Origin: Verrucomicrobiaceae bacterium
GTDB lineage: Bacteria > Verrucomicrobiota > Verrucomicrobiia > Verrucomicrobiales > Verrucomicrobiaceae
Assembly: GCA_027489965.1 (NCBI GenBank)
Contig: JAIXZA010000016.1
Span: 62,001 to 126,000, forward strand
Reading direction: 5' to 3'
Length of the DNA stretch: 64,000 nt
The position numbers and the translations under genes were made by a program. Each line of letters opens with the position of its first letter. Positions within the stretch are counted from its first letter, which is position 1. Under the pieces are notes generated by a model. That model saw only the letters and a list, made by a program, of their open reading frames with translations. It made no database searches and was not told the origin of the DNA. This document shows positions 28,401 through 35,500 of the stretch, one piece after another.

Positions 28401-28823
28401 GAGGACCACATCGCCATCCACAAGCTGCGCTGCAATGAGCCTCTGACTGCGACAGACCTCGCCGAACTGGAACGCATTCTCATTGAGAACGGCATCGGCA
28501 CACCCGATGATGTCGAGAAAGCGAAGACGCAAAGCGAGGGGCTCGGGTTGTTTGTCCGCTCGCTCGTGGGCCTAGATCGTGAAGCGGCGAAGAAAGCTCT
28601 CGCAGGCTTTGCAGAAGGCAGGACGTTGTCTGCCAACCAGCTCGAATTTGTGAACCTGATCGTGGACCATCTGACCGAGCATGGCGTGATGACTCACGAC
28701 TTGCTCTATGAATCTCCGTACATTGATTTTAACCCTCAGGGGGTGGATGGGGTCTTTCCACCCGAGCAGGTGGAAAAGCTGATGTCGATTCTCCAAGAAG
28801 TGCGCGAACGAGCCGTCGCTTAA
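25437..28823 (+). CDS. hsdR: Type I restriction endonuclease subunit HsdR with N-terminal DUF4145-like domain
   Basis: VDYVQWGDDGKPLSIVEAKRT nuclease motif; MATGSGKTRLV; IDEAHRS; QMIGRGTRLCPNLFG; alternative ATG at 25365. Confidence 0.94.
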   Translation: MPSHFTFLAAEWPALHEAAVKAEAAVHPDPRTACFYARRALEMAVGWLYKHDSSLTLPYQENLSALIHAPGFRKAVGDAVFYKANAIKDLGNLAVHSSKPVRQYDALMAVKELFHVCFWLARHYSRGAKPVELVFNPELLPKSAGIPPQTLDQLQKLETQLREKDENLKTLLSDKTALDAELVKLRAEIAEAKKVNAAQPDTHDYSETETRDYFIDLLLKEAGWPLDQERDREFPVTGMPNALGEGFVDYVQWGDDGKPLSIVEAKRTRKSPKIGQQQAKLYADCLEKMFGQRPVIFLSNGYEHWIWDDVNYPPREVQGFYKKDELELLIQRRSTRKKLADAPINKVTVERYYHDRAIRRVGETFEVDHLRKSLLVMATGSGKTRLVIALSELLMQCNWAKRVLFLADRVALVNQAVGSFKKFLPDAAPVNLVTEKNAQGRVYVSTYPTMMGLIDETKDGQRRFGPGHFDLVIIDEAHRSVYQKYGAIFRYFDSLLVGLTATPREEIDRDTYSLFELETGVPTDAYTLDQAVSDGFLVPPRSVSVPLRIQRSGLRYDELTEEEKAKWDELEWNEEGDIPDRVEAEAINKWLFNEDTVDKVLKHLMTHGQKVAGGDRLGKTIIFAKNQAHAEYIAERFDANYPHLKGSFARVIHCDLPYAQTLIDDFSIAAKAPHIAISVDMLDTGIDVPEVVNLVFFKMVRSKTKFWQMIGRGTRLCPNLFGPDLHKQFFFVFDYCQNLEFFRLNPPESGGSNNDSLSKRLFARRLELMGLLDALPAPEKVAQDQFNPLKAMRQDIAVLLQTEVAAMNEENFLVRPQRRLIEVFRKPEAWQTLDETAQHELARNVAGLPTELPTEDEEAKRFDLLLLNLQLTRLRAEPGFARLQQQLEDIAGLLEEKQAIPMVKEVMPLIQELQTDEWWQDVTLPMLEQARKKLRLLIKLIDKQARKPVYTNFEDEMGAGAEIELPGFTSADNFERFRAKARHFLKTHEDHIAIHKLRCNEPLTATDLAELERILIENGIGTPDDVEKAKTQSEGLGLFVRSLVGLDREAAKKALAGFAEGRTLSANQLEFVNLIVDHLTEHGVMTHDLLYESPYIDFNPQGVDGVFPPEQVEKLMSILQEVRERAVA

Positions 28824-28824
28824 C

Positions 28825-28856
28825 TTGCCAAGCCACTGCTTGAGTGGCTTGGCAAA
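28825..28856. terminator. Bidirectional terminator between convergent hsdR and amt
   Basis: TTGCCAAGCCAC-tgcttga-GTGGCTTGGCAA, perfect 12-bp stem. Confidence 0.8.
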
Positions 28857-28864
28857 ATGGATGA

Positions 28865-30217
28865 TCAATCGTTGTAAGCCGCTTCGCCGTGCTCGGCGAG
28901 GTCGAGGCCTTGGCTCTCTTGATCGCTATTGACGCGCAGGGGGATAAAGAGGGCGATGACTTTCAGGATGATGTAGCTGGCCACACCGGAGAGGATCGTG
29001 GTGTAGAGGGCCGCGAGAATTTGAGTTTTGAGCTGGGTGGCGATTTGGAAATCGCCAAGGCCGCCAGCAAAGGAGGTGGAGCCGAAGACGGCAACGAGGA
29101 TGGTGCCGACGAAACCGCCGACACCATGCACGCCGAAGACATCCAGCGAGTCGTCGTAACGGAACTTTTTCTTGAGCTTGGCGCAAGCGATCCAGCAGAT
29201 GATGGCGGAGGCCGTGCCAATGCAGATGGCTCCAATCGGGCCGACTTTGCCAGCAGCAGGCGTGATGGCAGCAAGCCCAGCAATCGAACCTGTGGCAATG
29301 CCAAGAGCGCTGGGTTGCCGAGATTTGATCCACTCGATAGCCATCCAGACAATGGCAGCGGTACAGGCTGAGATATGGGTGACGATCAGAGTCATGGCAG
29401 CACTGCCATTGGCGGCAAGTTGACTTCCAGCATTGAAGCCAAACCAGCCGACCCAGAGCATTCCAGCACCGATGAGGGTCAGAGGAAGATTGTGTGGCAG
29501 CATTTGAGTGGTTGGGAAGCCTTTGCGCGGGCCGACAACGATGCACAGTACCAGCGCAGCAACGCCTGCGGTGATGTGAACGACGATGCCGCCAGCGAGG
29601 TCAATGACACCTGTCAGTCCAAGGAAGGCACCCGCCTTATGCCACACGCCATAGCAGCAGGGCACATAGACGACAAGGCTCCAGACGAGGCTGAAGATGA
29701 GCATGGCACTAAATTTCATGCGCTCGGCAAAGGCTCCGATGAATAAGCCCGGCGTGATGAGGAAAAACATCATTTGATAGGCGAAATGCAGCAGTTCAGG
29801 AATCGTCGGGCAATCGCCGCGCGTCGCGGTGGTGGTCACGCCATTGAGGAAGGCTTTGCCCATGCCGCCAAAGAAGCTGCCACCATCTGAAAAGGACAGC
29901 GAATAACCGCAAACGAGCCAGAGCAGACTGAGCGCAGCCGTGAGCACAAAACACTGCATGAAAATGGAAAGCACATTTCGGGAACGGACAAGCCCTGCAT
30001 AGAAAAGGGCCAATCCGGGAATCATCATGAAGAGGACCAGCGCGGTGGAAGTCAGCAGCCAGGCGGTATCGCCAGCATTGATCGTGGTAGATTCAGCAGC
30101 AGCGGCGGACAGAGGCAGGCTCAGGCTCGCGAGGAGTCCAAGCATGCCGATCTTCGCACGCCGTGCCCAGAGGGTCGGTGTGAGGCAGGTCATGGTTAGG
30201 TTGGAAGCCTCTTGCAT
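28865..30217 (-). CDS. amt: Ammonium transporter
   Basis: DTAWLLTSTALVLFMMIPGLALFYAGLVRSRNVLS...FGFNAGSQLAANGSAA...GVHGVGGFVGTI. Confidence 0.95.
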   Translation of the reverse strand: MQEASNLTMTCLTPTLWARRAKIGMLGLLASLSLPLSAAAAESTTINAGDTAWLLTSTALVLFMMIPGLALFYAGLVRSRNVLSIFMQCFVLTAALSLLWLVCGYSLSFSDGGSFFGGMGKAFLNGVTTTATRGDCPTIPELLHFAYQMMFFLITPGLFIGAFAERMKFSAMLIFSLVWSLVVYVPCCYGVWHKAGAFLGLTGVIDLAGGIVVHITAGVAALVLCIVVGPRKGFPTTQMLPHNLPLTLIGAGMLWVGWFGFNAGSQLAANGSAAMTLIVTHISACTAAIVWMAIEWIKSRQPSALGIATGSIAGLAAITPAAGKVGPIGAICIGTASAIICWIACAKLKKKFRYDDSLDVFGVHGVGGFVGTILVAVFGSTSFAGGLGDFQIATQLKTQILAALYTTILSGVASYIILKVIALFIPLRVNSDQESQGLDLAEHGEAAYND

Positions 30218-30307
30218 AACAGATGAGCCGAATGCTCAGCCATCTAAAAATGCATTCATCTTTTTCATGATCTGAAGAGATGATCCATCATTCGATGAAT
30301 CCATGAA

Positions 30308-31186
30308 TTAGAACCGCCACAGTACACTGCTATGCAGGGTGAAGTCTGGCGCGGCACGGGTCAGACCACCACCGACTCCGAGGCGAAGGGAGAAATGACT
30401 TGGAAGGCCGATCATGGTGGTGAAGAGTACCTGATGGGAACTTTGCCGCTCTTCGAAGTCGCCCAAGGTCTCGATACCGAGAGAGAGATCGTGGTTAAAC
30501 TCGTGTCGAATGCCGGCGGCGTATCCGAAGCCGGGGCCACCGCCTGCTCCAGAGACGAAGCTGATGAGGTTTAAAATGACGCGAGTGTGGTGCGTGATAT
30601 CGGCCTCCAGAATGACGCGGTTGTACCAACCGCTCTCACCGTGACGATGGATGCCACCGTGGGAGCCGTGATCGTGCCCGCCAGATCCATGATTATGCAC
30701 GACGGGTGGCCCAGCGTCAGGGCCTGTGCCGGGATTGTGGACGTGGCCCGCGCTGACGCTGTCGACATGATCTGAGGTTTCGGCGAATTCGTAGCCACTC
30801 CAGAGTCCTGCGCGGAAATTCATAGGGCCGGTGGGTGGAAGGATGGAAAGGACAAATTGCGGCGTGACACCGGTGTAATGCCAGCCATTGCCCTCATCGG
30901 AAAAGCCGGCTGACAGGCCAAAGGCGAGAGCGGGGGCTAGGCCGACAAAGAAGCCTGGTTCTGAGGAAAATTCGTTTGTATCACCATCGCTTGTCCACTC
31001 ATAACCGCCAATGGCGACGCCACTGTATTGTGCGGGAATGGTGCTGTCTTGAATAAGGATGAAGTCGCGCCCGTGATGGGCAAAAGTCGTGAAAGGCAAA
31101 AGCAGCCAAAGAGCGGCGAACAGAGGTCCACACCGTTGGCTGTGCGGACCTCTGTACGTAAAGGTCTGTGCTGGAGAAAGAAGCAT
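30308..31186 (-). CDS. Putative outer-membrane protein with His-rich loop
   Basis: HVHNPGTGPDAGPPVVHNHGSGGHDHGSHGGIHRHGESG; alternating beta-strand-like segments and terminal aromatic (VLWRF). Confidence 0.65.
   Translation of the reverse strand: MLLSPAQTFTYRGPHSQRCGPLFAALWLLLPFTTFAHHGRDFILIQDSTIPAQYSGVAIGGYEWTSDGDTNEFSSEPGFFVGLAPALAFGLSAGFSDEGNGWHYTGVTPQFVLSILPPTGPMNFRAGLWSGYEFAETSDHVDSVSAGHVHNPGTGPDAGPPVVHNHGSGGHDHGSHGGIHRHGESGWYNRVILEADITHHTRVILNLISFVSGAGGGPGFGYAAGIRHEFNHDLSLGIETLGDFEERQSSHQVLFTTMIGLPSHFSLRLGVGGGLTRAAPDFTLHSSVLWRF
31120..31155. repeat. Palindrome inside the 5' coding region of the His-rich barrel gene
   Basis: ACAGAGGTCC...GGACCTCTGT 10-bp arms plus inner CAC/GTG. Confidence 0.7.
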
Positions 31187-31200
31187 GAGGAAAAAGAAAA

Positions 31201-31229
31201 CTTCCTCGGCGGACCGTCCGCCGAGGAAG
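31201..31229 (-). terminator. Hairpin terminator of the 1420-aa protein gene
   Basis: CTTCCTCGGCGGAC-c-GTCCGCCGAGGAAG followed by T-rich stretch on minus strand. Confidence 0.75.
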
Positions 31230-31241
31230 TGGAATCTGAGT

Positions 31242-34200
31242 TTATGGGGTAACCGCTACCTTCTCAAGCAGCACGCTGCCCGAAAGTCTTGGCGAGTTGG
31301 ACAACGTGGTCCTTGGAGAAGTCGTAGGCATCTTCGCGAGGAGGAAGAAGCCGTAGCCTTTGATCTCTGTACCGTTATCGACGATCATGCCTTGGAACTC
31401 GGACTTGCGAGTCAATGGTTTGTTCGGTGTGACACTGGTGTCGGAGTCGGTGAGTTCAAAGCTGCCTTTGAAGCTGCCACTGGTGCCTGGCGTGAAGCTG
31501 CCGACTTTGCCTTTGTCGATGCTGAGGGTGACTTTCCCAGCATTTGGCGTGGCGGCGGTGACCTTGGCGGCCTCGATCTTGAGCCCCGTGTTCAAACGTG
31601 TGACTGGATTGGGAGCACTGGCTTCAGCGAAGGTGATGCGGGCATTGCTGGCTCCAGCGGTGGCTCCGAGTGCCAAGGCGTTAAGCGCTGGCGTGGTGTA
31701 TTTCCGACCGATGGTACCGAGCTCCAAGGGACCGAAGCCATCGCCATAGACGAGGTCTTTGGCGACGACGTCCTTGAACCAGGAAACTTCGGAGAGGGCT
31801 AGGTCGTTCGTCGCTGCGTCGATGCTGAGCAGCCCGACTACGGAGCCTGCGCCTTTATAGAGGGGACCGAAGAGCGTGAACTTGCCGTCGATTTCCAGAG
31901 CACCGCCGAAGGTGATCTTGTTGTTGTCAGCGGTCACAACCACGCCCGTGGTAGCTCCTGCGGAGGCGATTTTGAAAGCACCGATGCTGTATCCCTGCGG
32001 GATGGTTGGATCGCCGATATCCGATTCGCTGAGCGGTAGAGCGAAGGTGTAATCGCCTGAGAAATTACCGGCGGATGACAAAGCTTGACGTGCCACAAAG
32101 GGAAGAACTTCGCTGTCATCGCTGATTTCGCCAAAGATGGTTTTTGCGGCGATATCCAGAGTGAGTTCGATATGCAACTCGGGCAATCCTTTACGCTCGA
32201 TGTGGAAGTGAGCGGTCGGTGAGGCGGCAGAGGTGTCTAGCGGTGCACCAATCCGGTAAGGCGCTGTTTTGCCAAGGGTAATGGTGCCGCTGAGGGAGCC
32301 TAGGCTGGAGATATCCAGCTTGACCGCACCACCGAGCAGATCATTGAGACCCCCCGAGCGTCCTAGCGGTCCGGTGAAGCTGCCGCTGGTGCCTGCGAGC
32401 AAGCCGGATACAGCAAAGGTGTCCGTCACCTTGGCGCTTGGACCGGCTTTATTCGTGGCGATGACTTCGATGTTATTGATCGCCTTGATCTCGGTTGGGC
32501 GGCCGCTGATGAGGCCGGTCTTTGAGTTAAAGACCAGACCTTTTGGCAGGCCCTTGATCGCAAAGCTGATGGGGTTGTTCGAAGCCGTGAGTTGCAGCTG
32601 ATAAGGCTGACCAACGATGAGGTTTGGGATGTCGAATGGAGCCACGATGGGCCTCGCGATGACGACAACCATTACGGGAATGCTATGAGCCCAGCCTGCG
32701 CTGTTACGCACGGTCACGCTGTAAGCTCCTGCGTCATCGAGATCAGCGTTCGTGATGGGCAGTGTGTCGCGGTTCGTGTTTGGCAATGGCTGGCCTTTGA
32801 AGAACCACTGATAGCTCAGGCCTGGGCCGGTGGCTTTCACACTGAGACTGGTGCTCTTCGTGGCGAGGATCTCGGCACCTTTCGGTTGCAGAGTGATCAC
32901 AGGTTTCACAAAGGCAGGTGCGCCAGTGGTCCAGGAGAAGCTGAAACCCTGGCTATCCGTATCGTTTGCAGAGGCATTGCTGCCGAGCGCAAAGGTGTAG
33001 TAGCCGGGAGCCAGCGTGTAGCTGCGGGTGATGGTGGTGGCGGTGCTGTTGTCGCAATGGTCGATGTAGCTAAGGTCTTCTGCCCAATCGACGTTGCCGC
33101 GATTGTTGTAGGTGTGGTGATCGCCAAGATCGGCAGGCACACCGCCATAGTTTGCCCAAGCGGCCACAATGTCCGTACGTGTCCGGAACTCGAGAGGCGT
33201 GACGTCATTGTCCCAACCGCGCCAGAGGGTGAAGCTTGGGAACATGGAGGAGGTATCAGCGAGGCCATTGGTGCCATTGATATCAGGCACCGCTGCATCG
33301 CGAGCCATGGTGATGTTCAGCGTGATGTGGTCTTTCACATGCACGGCAGCCCAGCGGCTGGTATGAGTCCAGCCCACGGGATCAGCGCTCTGGCCAGGAT
33401 TGCCAAAGAGATCGTTATCTTCCCAGCTCCAGGCTCCGACATGGTTCGAGAAGCTGCCGCTGTCACCACGACCAACACTGATGACGTGTGCATAGCCGAT
33501 GCCGCCAGAAGCAGGGTCATTCGTCAGGATATTGGTGGCAGCACGAGTGCTGTAGGTGGCCTTATAGCCTTGGCGCAGGGCGTTATTCGATGAGGCATTG
33601 CTGCCAATAGCAAAGCTGTAATCACCGGCCGGCAGACGCCAGGTGCGGGTAATGGTTTCTGCTGTGGAGTTGTCCACATGATCGACATAGCGGATGTCTT
33701 CGGCCCAGGCCACATTGCCACGGTTGTTGTAAGTGTGGTCATCACTCCCATCATGGTCCCAACCACGGTAGAGTGTCAGGCTGGGGAACATGCTGGTGGT
33801 GTCAGCGAGACGGTTTGGATCTTGGACGCTAGGCCATGGCACTGTTGCATCGCGCTCCAGCGTGAGCGAGAAGAAGACTTCCTGAGTCAGTTTCACTGCC
33901 ACCCAATCGCTGGTGTGGGTCCAGCCTACTGGTTGTGGGCTTTGGCCAGGATTACCAAAGAGAGCATTATCTTCCCAGCTCCAGGCACCAACGTGGCGCT
34001 TAAAGCTACCACTTTCGTCCGCGCCAGCGACCACGGTGAAGGCATAACCAACACCACCCGTGCCAATGTAAGCCGGCGGAAGATAGGTGTTTGGAACTGG
34101 ATCAGTGGCTCCATATCCGCTGGTGCTGAAGCTTATTTTGTAGCCCTGGCGATTGGCGTTTGTTGCAGGAGCATTGCTGCCAAGGGCCAGCGTGTAATCA

Positions 34201-35447
34201 CCTGCGCGCAGGAAATAGGTGCGGGTGACGCTGGTGGCTGTGGAGTTGTCCACATGATCCACATACTGGATGTCTTCGGCCCAACTAACATTGCCTCGAT
34301 TGTTATACGTGTGGTCATCTGTGCCGTCATTGTCCAAGCCACGGAAAAGCGTGAAGCTAGGGAACATGGAGGCCGTATCGGCGAGTCCATTCAACTCCAC
34401 AGGAGCAGAGCCCGATGTCCAAGGCACGCTGGCGTCGCGCTCCATGGTGATGGTTAGGACGGTGTCATTTTGCACACTGACGGCAGCCCAGTTTGAGGTA
34501 TGCGTCCAGCCGACAGGATCTGTGCCCTGGCCGACGCCACCGAAGAGGCTGTTGTCTTCCCAACTCCAAGCACCGACGTGCCCGCTGAAGCTGCCAGAGC
34601 TGTTTTTGCCGAGCGTGACTTGATGCTGGTAGCCGATGCCACCTGCGACAGGATCGCCAGCCACATAGGTGAAGGCGGAAGCCGAGATGGTGCCGACAAG
34701 ACCATAGACGGTCGCGTCAGGCGTCGGCAGTTGTCCGCCATAGTTCACGCCACCAACAGCGATGGTGTAATCACCCGCGGCTAGATAGAAGGACTTGGTG
34801 ACCGTGCCGTCCGCATTGCCATCGCCGGTGACGCCGGGGATGGTGCCAAAGAGACTGGAGTCACCATCAGCCGCATAGCCTTTGTAAACAAAGGTGCTTA
34901 GGCCGTCCGCCGCATCGAAATCAAAGGTCGGACCAGGTTGGTTTTCTCCACCGATACGCCAGTTCTTCAGCGCATTGAAGCAACCTTCCACGGTGTAGCC
35001 GAGTGTGGCACGGTAAGCCATGGAGATGGCGGAGGTGTCATAGTCCGCACTGCCAGCATTACGGAGCGGTGGATTGGCGGGAGCATTGGAAATCGGGGCC
35101 ACATGAGCCAGCCCCTGGAAGATCGAGAAACCAGGCTTGATGCTGCCATCCCGAGTGCTGCCATTGGTGGAGCCACTGAAGCTGACGGTGATATAGGCAG
35201 GAGCGGCGAGATTGAAGCGGTAATAGCGCACCTTGTGGCTGTCGCCATTGTCTGCGTCGGCTCCGTCGGCCCAGCCATAATTGCCGGTGACGGTTTGATT
35301 CGAAATGGTCACGGGAGCGGCGTTGGGCACAAGAGTGCCGAAGTCGCGGCCCGAGGCACCGCTGCCATAAGTGATGTGAGCCGAAGCCGTGCCGCTCATG
35401 AGAAGCAGCGCCGCCGAGGCGATCACGTTGAGGTGTTTGAGTTTCAT
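31242..35447 (-). CDS. Large secreted repeat protein (tandem ~190-aa repeats, Ig-like domain, C-terminal module shared with the neighbouring giant protein)
   Basis: Signal peptide MKLKHLNVIASAALLLMSGTASA; three copies of HVGAWSWEDNxLFG...VGWTHTSxWAAV; ORF track start at 35504 considered too early. Confidence 0.8.
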   Translation of the reverse strand: MKLKHLNVIASAALLLMSGTASAHITYGSGASGRDFGTLVPNAAPVTISNQTVTGNYGWADGADADNGDSHKVRYYRFNLAAPAYITVSFSGSTNGSTRDGSIKPGFSIFQGLAHVAPISNAPANPPLRNAGSADYDTSAISMAYRATLGYTVEGCFNALKNWRIGGENQPGPTFDFDAADGLSTFVYKGYAADGDSSLFGTIPGVTGDGNADGTVTKSFYLAAGDYTIAVGGVNYGGQLPTPDATVYGLVGTISASAFTYVAGDPVAGGIGYQHQVTLGKNSSGSFSGHVGAWSWEDNSLFGGVGQGTDPVGWTHTSNWAAVSVQNDTVLTITMERDASVPWTSGSAPVELNGLADTASMFPSFTLFRGLDNDGTDDHTYNNRGNVSWAEDIQYVDHVDNSTATSVTRTYFLRAGDYTLALGSNAPATNANRQGYKISFSTSGYGATDPVPNTYLPPAYIGTGGVGYAFTVVAGADESGSFKRHVGAWSWEDNALFGNPGQSPQPVGWTHTSDWVAVKLTQEVFFSLTLERDATVPWPSVQDPNRLADTTSMFPSLTLYRGWDHDGSDDHTYNNRGNVAWAEDIRYVDHVDNSTAETITRTWRLPAGDYSFAIGSNASSNNALRQGYKATYSTRAATNILTNDPASGGIGYAHVISVGRGDSGSFSNHVGAWSWEDNDLFGNPGQSADPVGWTHTSRWAAVHVKDHITLNITMARDAAVPDINGTNGLADTSSMFPSFTLWRGWDNDVTPLEFRTRTDIVAAWANYGGVPADLGDHHTYNNRGNVDWAEDLSYIDHCDNSTATTITRSYTLAPGYYTFALGSNASANDTDSQGFSFSWTTGAPAFVKPVITLQPKGAEILATKSTSLSVKATGPGLSYQWFFKGQPLPNTNRDTLPITNADLDDAGAYSVTVRNSAGWAHSIPVMVVVIARPIVAPFDIPNLIVGQPYQLQLTASNNPISFAIKGLPKGLVFNSKTGLISGRPTEIKAINNIEVIATNKAGPSAKVTDTFAVSGLLAGTSGSFTGPLGRSGGLNDLLGGAVKLDISSLGSLSGTITLGKTAPYRIGAPLDTSAASPTAHFHIERKGLPELHIELTLDIAAKTIFGEISDDSEVLPFVARQALSSAGNFSGDYTFALPLSESDIGDPTIPQGYSIGAFKIASAGATTGVVVTADNNKITFGGALEIDGKFTLFGPLYKGAGSVVGLLSIDAATNDLALSEVSWFKDVVAKDLVYGDGFGPLELGTIGRKYTTPALNALALGATAGASNARITFAEASAPNPVTRLNTGLKIEAAKVTAATPNAGKVTLSIDKGKVGSFTPGTSGSFKGSFELTDSDTSVTPNKPLTRKSEFQGMIVDNGTEIKGYGFFLLAKMPTTSPRTTLSNSPRLSGSVLLEKVAVTP
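32925..34655 (-). repeat. Three in-frame tandem repeats within the large secreted protein gene
   Basis: cttccca(a/g)ctccaggc and gttgtccacatgat motifs recur at about 550-585 bp intervals. Confidence 0.8.
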
Positions 35448-35500
35448 AGGTTGTATGGGGGTCTTTGTCTTTTGGGTTTGGGGTTCAGCTAGGAAAGGGT

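Noticed and set aside
32592-33593. 333-aa plus-strand ORF opposite the repeat protein
   Set aside because: Antisense to the tandem-repeat gene; its apparent repeats mirror the sense repeats.
32925-34655. CRISPR-like repetitive array
   Set aside because: The repeats are long (~570 bp), in frame and protein-coding; there are no short direct repeats with spacers.
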